The translations under genes and the position numbers were made by a program. Shown here piece by piece: positions 9,544 through 19,300 of a stretch of 64,000 bases of DNA. Each line of letters starts with the position of its first letter. Positions within the stretch are counted from its first letter, which is position 1. This DNA comes from CAJPPJ01 sp963536495. Its GTDB lineage: Bacteria; Bacillota_I; Bacilli_A; RF39; UBA660. The notes beneath the pieces were generated by a model that saw nothing but the letters and a program-made list of their open reading frames with translations, did not search any database and was not told the DNA's origin. The DNA lies in contig CAUTAF010000002.1 in assembly GCA_963536495.1 (NCBI GenBank), positions 1-64,000 on the forward strand, in the 5' to 3' direction.

Positions 9544-9792
9544 AAGTCATCTCATCATAATGTATTATACCATGGATTTATAACAATTATATCCTACCGT
9601 TTGTGGTATAATGCCATTAAAACCATACAGATTATTTATATATTATAAGTATCATTCTTAAAATATAAAAATTCATTGAGAATTTTTAGCACTTTCGGCA
9701 TTTTTTCTCAAGGAACTATTCCTAAATCAAATTTTTTGTAGTTAAAATTATTTTATCAATATTGATTCCTCGAATCCCTTATAAAATGGACA
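9544..9792. other. Intergenic region with AT-rich inverted repeats
   Basis: No credible coding frame was found. The region holds the promoter above, an inverted repeat with 7-base arms TTGAGAA/TTCTCAA (about 9676-9711) enclosing a GC(C)GAAAG(T)GC core, and a short palindrome AGGAAtagTTCCT (about 9712-9724). Confidence 0.4.
9564..9571 (-). promoter_or_regulatory. Extended -10 promoter of the small zinc-ribbon gene
   Basis: On the minus strand TGGTATAAT (TATAAT at 9564-9569 with a TG extension) lies about 20 bases before the start codon. Confidence 0.5.
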
Positions 9793-9880
9793 AAAAAATG
9801 AGAGCATATCTCTATGCTCTCTTCAGGGGGTTTGAGTCATCAATAATTTCATGATAAACTCAGCATAGTATTTACTATGC
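9793..9880 (-). ncRNA. Candidate small RNA A (two stem-loops, single-stranded CCCCC, terminator)
   Basis: Read on the minus strand after the recG stop: a hairpin GCATAGT/ACTATGC, a second interrupted hairpin TGAGT..ATCA/TGAT..ACTCA, a predicted single-stranded AAACCCCCTGAA, and a terminator with arms GAGAGCAT/ATGCTCTC (9800-9821) followed by seven Ts. A possible promoter TTGCAT-17-TATTAT lies at 9887-9915, so it may be an independent RNA and not only the recG 3' UTR. The exposed C-run resembles the C-rich seed of Firmicutes riboregulators such as RsaE/RoxS, which bind Shine-Dalgarno sites. The layout matches candidate RNA B upstream of recG. The family is not recognised. Confidence 0.5.
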
Positions 9881-9886
9881 ACATTA

Positions 9887-9915
9887 ATAATAATATATTT
9901 TAAATATCAATGCAA
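9887..9915 (-). promoter_or_regulatory. Possible promoter of candidate small RNA A
   Basis: TTGCAT (9910-9915), a 17-base spacer and TATTAT (9887-9892) on the minus strand. The -35 is weak, so read-through from recG is the alternative. Confidence 0.35.
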
Positions 9916-9920
9916 CACTT

Positions 9921-11912
9921 TTAAGAATTATCGTTAACCATTTTTATTAATCTTAACTTTAATTCTATATCTTCAGTACTCTTATCTTTTAAGAATTCTT
10001 CAGTATCTTTTTTAGCATCTATTAATAAATTATAATCTCTTTTTAAATTAGCTAATCTAAAACTCATATCCCCACTTTGTTTAGTTCCAAATAAATCTCC
10101 AGAACCTCTTAATTTAAAATCTTCTTCACTTATTTTAAATCCATCAGTTGTTTTAGTCATAATATTAAGTCTTTCTTTATCAGTATTACTTATTAAAATA
10201 CATTTAGACTCTAAAGAACTTCTTCCTACTCTTCCTCTTAACTGATGAAGTGTTGATAAACCAAATCTATCTGCATCAAATATAACTATCATAGTAGCAT
10301 TTTCTACATCTACTCCTACTTCTATAACAGTAGTAGATACCAAAATATCTATTTTCTTTTGTTTAAACTCTTGCATAATAAGTTCTTTTTCAGCACTTTT
10401 CATCTTACCGTGCATTACGCCTACATTAAACTTAGAACCAAATGCTTTTTTCATATTATTTTCTATTTTTTCTACATCGTTTAAATCACTATTATCACTT
10501 TCTTCTATTAAAGGAGATATAACATATATTTGATGATTATTAACTAATTCTTTATACATCATCTCTAGCACATCTTTGATCTCAGCCTCACTTTTAATAA
10601 TAGTTTCTACAGGTTTTCTACCTTTAGGCATCTTCTTAATAGAAGATATATCCATATCTCCATATATAGTTAAAGCATAAGTTCTAGGAATTGGAGTTGC
10701 ACTCATATATAAAACATCAGGATAGTTACCTTTATTTCTAAGATTTGCTCTTTGATTAACTCCAAATCTATGTTGTTCATCTGTTATAACTAAACCTAAA
10801 TTATGATATTTTAATCCTTCTTGAATAATAGCATGTGTTCCTATAACTACATCTACTTCTTTATTTTCTATAGCTTTATAAATATCTTCTTTTTCTTTCT
10901 TTTTAAGTTTACCTACTAATAATTCAATTCTTAAGTTTTTAGCAAATTTAAGCTCTTTTAAGTTGTTATAATGCTGTATTGCAAGTATTTCAGTAGGTGC
11001 CATTAATGCAGATTGATAACCAGATAAAAAATTATAGTAAATTGCTAAAAAACTAACTATAGTCTTACCACTACCAACATCTCCTTGAATAATTCTATTC
11101 ATTTGTTTTTCACTAGATAAATCTTCTACTATATCGTAAGTTGTTTTTAACTGATCTTCTGTAAGTTCAAAAGGTAATGACTTAATAGCACTATCTAATT
11201 TTTTAATATCAACATCTCTTTTAATACCAAGATTTTCTTTTTTTCTTTTAAACTTCAAATAATTAATTTTGAACATAAATTCAAATAACTCTTCATATCT
11301 TAATCTATTTAATACTTCTTCTAATTTTTCTTTATCAGATGGATTATGAACTATACTAAGAGCAAACTTTTTAGAAGAAAAATTATACTTATCTATTAAA
11401 TACTCCGGTATATTATCTATTACTTGATCTTTATATGTAGCTAATCCTTCATTTATAAACTTTTTTAAAGTATTTGAAGTAATACCACTAGTTAAATGAT
11501 AAACAGGTATTATTTCTTCTTTTTTACCTAATTTTTTAAATAATATATCACTAGCTGTTAAAATATTATTTTGTTTATCATATTTACCTATTACTACTAT
11601 ATTTGTACCTAATTTTAAATTATTTAATAAAAATGCTCTATTAAAAATAACAACACCAATCTTACCATATATAGTTTCTATTCTAAAACTTAATTTATTT
11701 ATTTTTCTAAAATGATTAGTGATAACTAAAGAATCTACTTTTCCATCAATTACTATTTTTTTTGTATCAATATCTTCTTGAAGTAAATTTGTTCTTTTTA
11801 ATATATCATATCTAAATGGATAATATGTTAACAAATCATTAATTGTATATATATTTAATCTATTTAATAACTCTTTTGACTTAGGTCCTATTCCCTTTAT
11901 TTTTTCTAACAT
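9921..11912 (-). CDS. recG: ATP-dependent DNA helicase RecG
   Basis: The 663-residue SF2 helicase regresses stalled replication forks and branch-migrates Holliday junctions. The N-terminal HhH-like segment (KIKGIGPKSKELL, 4-16) and OB-type wedge domain (about 50-125) precede Walker A GDVGSGKT at 277-284, DEQH near 377, SATPIPRT near 401 and the C-terminal RGRVGRS motif VI. The length is close to the family norm of about 680. The ATG has a GAGG ribosome site at six bases, and a TG-extended -10 lies at 11934-11942. recG is flanked on both sides by candidate structured RNAs. Confidence 0.97.
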   Translation of the reverse strand: MLEKIKGIGPKSKELLNRLNIYTINDLLTYYPFRYDILKRTNLLQEDIDTKKIVIDGKVDSLVITNHFRKINKLSFRIETIYGKIGVVIFNRAFLLNNLKLGTNIVVIGKYDKQNNILTASDILFKKLGKKEEIIPVYHLTSGITSNTLKKFINEGLATYKDQVIDNIPEYLIDKYNFSSKKFALSIVHNPSDKEKLEEVLNRLRYEELFEFMFKINYLKFKRKKENLGIKRDVDIKKLDSAIKSLPFELTEDQLKTTYDIVEDLSSEKQMNRIIQGDVGSGKTIVSFLAIYYNFLSGYQSALMAPTEILAIQHYNNLKELKFAKNLRIELLVGKLKKKEKEDIYKAIENKEVDVVIGTHAIIQEGLKYHNLGLVITDEQHRFGVNQRANLRNKGNYPDVLYMSATPIPRTYALTIYGDMDISSIKKMPKGRKPVETIIKSEAEIKDVLEMMYKELVNNHQIYVISPLIEESDNSDLNDVEKIENNMKKAFGSKFNVGVMHGKMKSAEKELIMQEFKQKKIDILVSTTVIEVGVDVENATMIVIFDADRFGLSTLHQLRGRVGRSSLESKCILISNTDKERLNIMTKTTDGFKISEEDFKLRGSGDLFGTKQSGDMSFRLANLKRDYNLLIDAKKDTEEFLKDKSTEDIELKLRLIKMVNDNS

Positions 11913-11933
11913 TCATAACCTCGAATCCGCTAT

Positions 11934-11942
11934 ATTATATCA
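11934..11942 (-). promoter_or_regulatory. Extended -10 promoter of recG
   Basis: TGATATAAT on the minus strand, 22-30 bases before the recG ATG and downstream of the terminator of candidate RNA B. This separates recG transcription from that RNA. Confidence 0.55.
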
Positions 11943-11955
11943 TATTTTTTATAAT

Positions 11956-12054
11956 AAAAAAAGAGAGCTGTCCCCCCTGAGGGCAGCTCCATAAAAAAGA
12001 ATAAAAAGGGGTTGGCTAGTGTGATACTAGCACCAATTAATTTCTTAATTGGCA
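11956..12054 (-). ncRNA. Candidate small RNA B (two stem-loops, CCCC, G-rich-loop terminator)
   Basis: On the minus strand, downstream of a TTGACA promoter: hairpin 1 CCAATTAA-GAAA-TTAATTGG (12033-12052), hairpin 2 GCTAGT-ATCAC-ACTAGC (12015-12031), AACCCC (12008-12013), a U-rich linker, then a terminator with arms GAGCTG/CAGCTC (11965-11989) and a run of seven Ts. The terminator loop contains GGGGGG, which could pair with the upstream CCCC as a pseudoknot or an alternative fold. recG has its own promoter after this terminator, so an independent RNA of about 100 nt is the simplest reading; a recG attenuator is the alternative. No known RNA family was recognised. Confidence 0.6.
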
Positions 12055-12060
12055 GTTCTT

Positions 12061-12088
12061 ATACTACCATCTTTTTTCTATTTGTCAA
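12061..12088 (-). promoter_or_regulatory. Promoter of candidate small RNA B
   Basis: A perfect TTGACA (12083-12088), a 16-base spacer and TAGTAT (12061-12066) on the minus strand. There is no start codon with a ribosome site downstream. Confidence 0.6.
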
Positions 12089-12140
12089 CATATTTTAAGT
12101 ATTTTTTTAATAAGTTATAATAATATTTTTTTTAAATTAA

Positions 12141-12149
12141 TGATATAAT
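12141..12149 (+). promoter_or_regulatory. Extended -10 promoter of the aldehyde-dehydrogenase-like gene
   Basis: TGATATAAT on the plus strand, about 40 bases before the ATG at 12189, which has a GAGG ribosome site. Confidence 0.5.
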
Positions 12150-12188
12150 TAACTAAGATAGTTATAAAGATAAAAAGAGGAATTAAGA

Positions 12189-13172
12189 ATGGATAATAAT
12201 ATAGATAAAATTATAGAAAATATTTTAAAAGTCGATATAAATAACTTAGAAAAAAATATTAAAATGATTATTTATAATATTAAAAAATCTTTAAATATTA
12301 ATAAAGATTTAATCGAAGAAACAAATAAACTTGATATAAACAATAAAAATGGTTTTATATTAGATTTTAATATTATAAATAATATATTTTCTAATATAGA
12401 TAAAGATAATTTATATTATAAAGATGTCACATTATCTAAAAGAAATATAAAAGAAAATATTATTTATGGAAAAGAAATTATGAATATAGGAAATGTTATA
12501 GTTATTAACGATACAAACCCCTATATTTTAATTGAAATGATTATAAGAAATATAAAAGCTGGTAATAAGTTAATTCTTGCAAATAACCCTTATATGTATC
12601 TAACCAATAAGTTAATAGTTAAACTAGTACAAGATATATTAGAAGAATTTAATATTTCAAGAAATTTAATTCAATTATATGTAACAGATAATTATGACTC
12701 TTTATTATCTAACTATGCAAATATAGATTTAGTAATATGTATAGGAAATGCCAATTTACAAAAATTAATTTTAAATAAATCAAAAAATAAAACTATTATT
12801 AGTGGATATGAAAATTTTGATTTATATATAGATGATATAAAAGATATAGATTTTTTAAATAAAATAATAACTAGTAATTTAAATATAAGTTTATATATAA
12901 ATAGTAATTTAAATATAGATTATCCCACTGCTATATTAGTAAATGATTGTGATGAAGCTATTAAACAAATTAATTATAACGGAAGTAAGTTTAGCTCTTC
13001 TATATTCACTAACTCTTCTATTAATGCTTCTAAATTTATAAATCAAGTTAATTCTAAAATAATAACAGTAAATACTAGTCCTTCTATAGAAAGAACTTTA
13101 GATATAACTCAAAAAGATTTAATAACATATAAAACTATAATTTATCCATTTAATTTTAAAATAAATAATTAA
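12189..13172 (+). CDS. Degenerate aldehyde-dehydrogenase/ProA-fold protein, probably non-catalytic
   Basis: The 327-residue protein keeps short landmarks of the ALDH superfamily, closest to glutamate-5-semialdehyde dehydrogenase. NDTNPYILIEMIIRNIKAGN resembles the ProA block ending in K/SGN, and DCDEAIKQINYNGSKFSSSI.. followed by VNSKIITVNTSP resembles the ProA block DLDEAI..HS.AI..VDSA.V.VNAS. It is about 90 residues shorter than ProA. Its only cysteines lie in VICIGN and NDCDE, so the catalytic Cys appears to be missing, and no Gly-rich NAD loop is evident. It reads as a pseudoenzyme or a highly derived member. It stands alone with its own promoter and terminator. Fold assignment is by motif similarity only. 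Confidence 0.5.
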   Translation: MDNNIDKIIENILKVDINNLEKNIKMIIYNIKKSLNINKDLIEETNKLDINNKNGFILDFNIINNIFSNIDKDNLYYKDVTLSKRNIKENIIYGKEIMNIGNVIVINDTNPYILIEMIIRNIKAGNKLILANNPYMYLTNKLIVKLVQDILEEFNISRNLIQLYVTDNYDSLLSNYANIDLVICIGNANLQKLILNKSKNKTIISGYENFDLYIDDIKDIDFLNKIITSNLNISLYINSNLNIDYPTAILVNDCDEAIKQINYNGSKFSSSIFTNSSINASKFINQVNSKIITVNTSPSIERTLDITQKDLITYKTIIYPFNFKINN

Positions 13173-13182
13173 GATAAAGAAA

Positions 13183-13209
13183 AAGAACGATTTACAAATC
13201 GTTCTTTTT
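13183..13209. terminator. Bidirectional terminator between the ALDH-like gene and tRNA-Gly
   Basis: Perfect 11-bp arms AAGAACGATTT/AAATCGTTCTT (13183-13193, 13196-13206) with a T-run on both strands. Confidence 0.85.
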
Positions 13210-13218
13210 AATTTCAAT

Positions 13219-13292
13219 TGGAGCGGATGATGGGAATCGAACCCACGCAGTCAGCTTGGAAGGCTGAGGTTCTACCATTAAACTACATCCGC
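13219..13292 (-). tRNA. tRNA-Gly (anticodon UCC), CCA encoded
   Basis: On the minus strand the acceptor arms GCGGATG/CATCCGC pair perfectly and are followed by discriminator U and an encoded CCA. The anticodon stem TCAGC/GCTGA encloses CTTCCAA, so the anticodon is UCC (glycine, reads GGA/GGG). The T arm has GGTTCGATTCC. The U discriminator matches the UGGA bulge of the glyS T-box in this window (34161-34164). A promoter TTGACT-17-TAACAT lies upstream. Confidence 0.96.
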
Positions 13293-13327
13293 ATGTTCAA
13301 TGCGACACTTTTGCATTGACAGTATTA

Positions 13328-13356
13328 ATGTTATCAAAAAAGCTTTGATTAGTCAA
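13328..13356 (-). promoter_or_regulatory. Promoter of tRNA-Gly
   Basis: TTGACT (13351-13356), a 17-base spacer and TAACAT (13328-13333). A hairpin CAATGC/GCATTG (13299-13319) lies between it and the tRNA 5' end. Confidence 0.5.
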
Positions 13357-13394
13357 TATAATAAATAAAAAAAGATAAGAAATTTTAAAATTTC

Positions 13395-16300
13395 TTATCT
13401 TATATAACTCTTTTTAGATTTAACAACTACATATCCTACTACTAAGATAATTGATGCTAATATAACTATAATAAATTGACTAGAACTAGTTTTTGGATTC
13501 TTTATATTATGATTTTTTTCTAAAACAGCATTTATTTCTTTAATTATTGCTAAATATTCTTCTTTAGTTAAATTAGTATTATCATAAGCTATTTTAGCTT
13601 TATCATAAATATCTTTACATTGTTTAGATAAACATTTACCACTATCTATTGCTTTTCCAAGCTTATCAAGTTGTTCTTTTAATTTAGTTTTATCTATAAC
13701 TAACTTATCTCTTAATTCTTTTATAGCTTTAGTCATGTTATCAACTTCTTGTTGTGTTGCTTTATCTCTTGCTATATTTTTAGCTTCTTTTATCTTATCT
13801 TTTAAAGTCTTAAGAGAATCTTTAGTATAAATATCTTCTATTTCTTTAGCTATTTCTTTATCTAATTCAGTAAAGTTAGCTCTATCTCTTAATTTATTTA
13901 CTTCATCATTGATATCATCAATAAGTTTTTGAACTTCTTTTTTCTTATTTTCTATATCTGTTTCTGGTGTAGTATCATTATAAGAATTTTTAATTTGGTT
14001 TTTCTTATCTTCCTTATCAGGTAAAGTTACATCTTTTAAACGATCTACATCTATTTTGTTCTTATTATCAAAATTATTATTTTTTGTATCTTCTATTAGT
14101 TTTTCTAATTTTTTAATAAGTAGATCAAGTTGTTCTTTCTTAGTTAATGTTGGAATTGAATCTTTATTATATGGATCACTTCCTCTTGCTATTTCTTGAG
14201 CATTTGTAAATCCATCTCCATCTTTATCATCATCATCTTTATCTGGTGTTCCATCTTTATCTGTATCTCTTAATAGTTTTATCTTAATTGTTTTTGTTAC
14301 AGATGGACTGTTTCTATAGTTTCTTGTATATAAAATATCCATAGTTTTTATTTCATCTGTTCCTGTAAATGTATAATTAAATTTACCACTTAACTTATTA
14401 TTAGAAGTATTTGTTAATCCATTTAAATTAGTAATATTTTCTGATAAAAGTTCGTCTTTTTTATATTTGATAAAGTTTGTTTCATCAACTCTTTCTTCAA
14501 CTTCTTTTACTTTTATATTTACTTCTGAAATATTTTTATCTTCTAATACTTCAGTATTTGGATTAGTTATTTCTATTTCTGGTGTTAAGTATCTTACTTC
14601 ATATACTTTAACTTTTACATTAACTTGTTTTTTTGAATTATCTGGATATATTACTTCTACTACTCCAGTCTTTTCACCTTTAGTAGATGTTGTAACTGGT
14701 GTTTTAACTCTAAGCGTTGTATTTGCTGGTCTTGATGTAATAGCAAGTAATAAATCTACTGGTTGATCCATTTCTGCAGATAATACCATTGTTGTTATTT
14801 CCGCAGTATCTAGTTCGTTTTGTGATGGTTTATCAGTTGGATCTTTTGGATTATGATGAGTTTTCTTTTCTATTTCATCACTTATTCCATCTCCATCATC
14901 ATCGTCATCTTCACTATCAATTGTTCCGTCAGAATCTGTATCTCTATTTACTTCTAAAGTAACAGTTGTATTAGTATCTGAAGAATTATCATATTTTCTA
15001 TTATTTGTTAAAGTAATAGTTTTCTTTTCTTCTTGTCCTACCCAATTATTAACTCTTATAATTCCGCTTAATTTATTATCACTATATGTTAAATTGGTTA
15101 AATTATTTACTGTATTTGCATTTTCAGTATCTAGCACTTGAATTATAAATTGTTCTTCATTTTTTGTTAAAGTTGGATTTACTACATTAAATGTAATCTC
15201 TTCAATTGCTTTTTTATCTATTATTTTTGTATTTGGATTATTAACAGTTATAGTTGGTTTTACATATTGTTTTTCAAATACTTTTACTTTTACTGTAATT
15301 GATTTAGATGAACCATCTTGATATTTAACTTTTACTACACCTTGTTTTAAACCTTTAGCAGTTGTTACTACTGGAGTTTCTACTTCTAATGTAGTGTTTT
15401 CTGGTTTAGCAGTAATTGCTGTTTTTATGTCAACTGTATCACCTATATAAGCTTCTAGAATATTTGTTGTAATAACTGTTTGATCTAATTCTGCTTTTGT
15501 TGGTTTATCAGCAGGATTCTTTGGATCGTGATTTGTTTTTATTTCATCAGTATCAATTACTCCGTCATCATCATCGTCATCATCTTCACTATCTATTCTT
15601 CCATCATTATCTGTATCTCTATTTACTTCTAAAGTAACAGTTGTATTAGTATCAGAAGAATTAGCATATGTTCTAGTATTTGTTAAAGTAATTTTTTTCT
15701 TTTCTTCTTGTCCTACCCAATTATTAACAACAATAGATCCTGTTATTTTATTAGATGTGTAAGTTAAGTTATTAACACTATTTATAGTATTAGTTAATTC
15801 TTGATCAATAAATGTTTCTACATATTGTTCTTGATCTTTTCCTACTACTGGATTTGCTACATTAAATGTAATTTCTTCAATTGCTTTTTTATCTACTACT
15901 TTTGTATTTGGATTATTAACAGTTATAGTTGGTTTTACATATTGTTTTTCAAATACTTTTACATTTACTGTAACTTTTTTAGATGAACCATCTTGATAAT
16001 TAACTTTTACTACACCTTCTTTTAAACCTTTTGTATCAGTTTGAATTGGTGTTTCTACTTCTAATGTAGTATTTGCTGGTTTAGCAGTAATTGCTGTTTT
16101 TATATCAACTGTATCATCTACATATGCTTCTAGAATTTGAGTTGTGATATCACCAGTTGTTAATTCGTTTTGTTGAGGTTTATCTGCTGGATCTTTTGGA
16201 TCATGATGTGTTCTTATTTCATCAGCATCACTTACTCCATCCCCATCATCATCATCATCTTCACTATCAATTGTTCCATCACTATCTGTATCTCTATTTA

Positions 16301-19300
16301 CTTCTAAAGTTGTGGTTACAGTTGTTGGTCCAAGATTAGTATATGTTCTAGTATTTTTTAATGTAATAGTTTTCTTTTCTTCTTTTCCTACCCAATTATT
16401 AATTTTAACTATTCCACTAATCTTATCATCACTATAAGTTAAATTATTTAAATTCTCTACATTATTAGTTGTTTCAATATCAAGTACTTTTTCAACAAAA
16501 GTAGTTTCATTCTTACCAAGTGTTGGATTTACTTTATTAAATGTAATTTCTTCAATTGCCTTTTTATCTATAACTTTTACATTTGTATTTGTTACTGTTA
16601 TAGTTGGTTTTACATATTCTTTTTCAAATACTTTTACATTTACTGTAACATTCTTAAATGAATTATCTTGATATTTAACTTTTACTACACCTTGTTTTAA
16701 ACCTTTACTAGTTGTTACTACTGGTGTTTCTATTTCTAATGTTGTATTTAATGGTTTAGATGTTATTGCAGTAGTTAAATCTACTGTATCTCCAACATAT
16801 GCTTCTAGAGTATTTGTTGTAATAACTGTTTGATCTAGTTCTTTTTCTGTTGGTTTATCAGCAGGATTTTTTGGATCGTGATTTGTTCTTATTTCATCAG
16901 TATCAATTACTCCGTCTCCATCATCATCGTCATCATCACTATCTTTTGTTCCGTCATTATCTGTATCTCTATCAACTACAAATACTGCTGATACTTCTGT
17001 TTTAGCTAAGTTTTTATAAGTTATTTCTTTTTTAACAGTTACTGTTTTTGTTTCTTCATTACCGTTCCAAGTAACTGTAGGAATTCCAGTTACTTCATCA
17101 GTTGATTTATTAAGATTTGCTCCAGTTATAACAATATCTTCACTTAATACTACATCTAATTCTTTTTTAATAAAATTAACTTCATCTGTATCTAAAGATA
17201 CTGCTGATTTATTAAATTTAATAGTTTCAATAGCATTTCCTTCAAGTACATTAGTATTGTTATTAGTTACTGTAACAGTAGGTTTTACATATTCTTTTTC
17301 ATAAACTTTAACTACTACATTAAATTCTTTCTTAGAATTATCATCATATACTAATTCTAATACTCCTGTTTTAGCTCCTTTACTAGAAAATTCTACTGGA
17401 GTTTTAATATTAACTGTAGTATTTGCTGGTTTGTTAGTAATCGCTGTTTTTATATCAATTGCTACATTAACAAAAGTTTCTAAATTGTTATTAACATTTA
17501 TTACTGTTTGATCTAATTCCTTCTTAGTTGGTTTATCAGATGCATCTTTTGGATTATGATGTGTTCTTATTTCATCAACATCACTTACGTCGTCTCCGTC
17601 ATCGTCATCATCATCTTTATCTGGTGTTCCGTCAGAATCTGTATCTCTATCAACTGTTATAGTTATTGGATTAGTTAATTGAGCACTATGAGCATATTTT
17701 CTAATATAATTAATTGTTATTTCTTTTGTTTCTTTATCTTGCCAATCAGTTATTCTAACTTTTCCAGTTAAAACATTTGAATTATTTTCAAGATTATATA
17801 AATTATCATAACTTTCTTGATCTAATGTATCTATAATTTTTTCTATATATTGATCTAAATCAACACCTGGAGTTCCATTAATTGTTTTATTAACATTAAT
17901 TGCTGTTATATTTTTACTTTCTGTTACTCTTTGATTATTATTATCAATTGTTACATCGTGAATTAGATATTGTTTTTCAAATATATTAGCTTTTACTGTA
18001 TAGTTTTTTGTAGAACCATCTTGATAATTTATTCTAAGTACTGCTTCTTTTTCTCCCTTACTAGAAGTATCAAATTCACTTATTACATCTACTGTAGTAT
18101 TTTCTGGTTTACTCTTAATTGCTAATTTTTCATCAAGTTCTTCTCCAACATATCCTGTAAGAACTTTAGTTACAACAACTCCACGAGATGCTGCTGTTGG
18201 TTTACTAGTATTATCTTTTGGATCTGTATGAGCTGCTATTTCTTCATCATCTGAATAATCATCGTCATCATCATCTTCATCAATTGTATCAGGTGTTCCA
18301 TCAGAATCTGTATCTCTTAAAATTTCTATTAATGATTCTTTTCTTTCTTCACCTAAATTTCTGTAATTAACTTTATTAATTACTTTAACTTTCTTCTTTT
18401 CAAGAACATTATCTGGCCACGTAACTGTTGGTATACCAGAAACTAATTTACCTACAGTTAAAGTATTAGTTATATCTGTAACTGTTAAATCAGAACCATT
18501 TTCTAATTCTATTTCATTAGTTAAAATTTCATCAGGTATATATTCGATATTTTCATCATCATCAACTCTTCCACCTACTTTATTTACTTGGAATGTTATT
18601 TGATTAATATGTTTCTTTTCTATAGCAGTTTGAGTCTCTGGATTTACTACTAAACTACCTTTTATATATTGTTTTTGATATACATCAGTAAGAATTTTAA
18701 CATCTAAAAATGAGTTATCATCAAATGTAATTCTAACTGTTCCAGGTTTATCATCACCTTTTGCTGTTGTATCTGTATTTTGAGTTATTTCTACTTTATT
18801 TATATTATGTCCTGTTAATGCTGAAGTTATACCTTCTTTTAGATTTACTACATCACCAATATAAGCTTTTAATTTTTTAGTTCTTAATTGTCTTAATTTA
18901 TAAACAGCTGCTTGTGTTGGTATACTTGATGAATCTTTTGGATTTGAATTATTATCTATTTCTTCTTGATCAGTAAATCCATCATCGTCATCATCGTCAT
19001 CTTCACTATCTTTTGTTCCATCAGAATCTGTATCTCTATCAACATTAAATTTTACTGTTGTATCTGTATCTGATAAATGTTCATATTTAATTTTATGAGT
19101 TAATGTTATAGTTTTATTTTCTTCTTGATTATTAGCCCAAGTAACATTTAATTTACCTTTTAACTTGTTATTATTAAATGTTAAACCACTTAAATCTAAA
19201 AAGTTTTCACTAACTACATTATCTACTATATATTCCATAAAAGTATCATTATCTACTCTTCCAGATACTGTTGTTTTTGCTAATGTTACTTCAGCAATAT

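Noticed and set aside
9676..9711. Inverted repeat TTGAGAA..TTCTCAA as an attachment or IS end
   Set aside because: A single copy, with no target duplication or partner repeat; a weak terminator or chance hairpin is simpler.
16157..16339. Plus-strand frame rich in His and Leu opposite the adhesin
   Set aside because: It is the complement of the GAT/GAC runs encoding Asp segments; such frames recur at every repeat and have no ribosome site.
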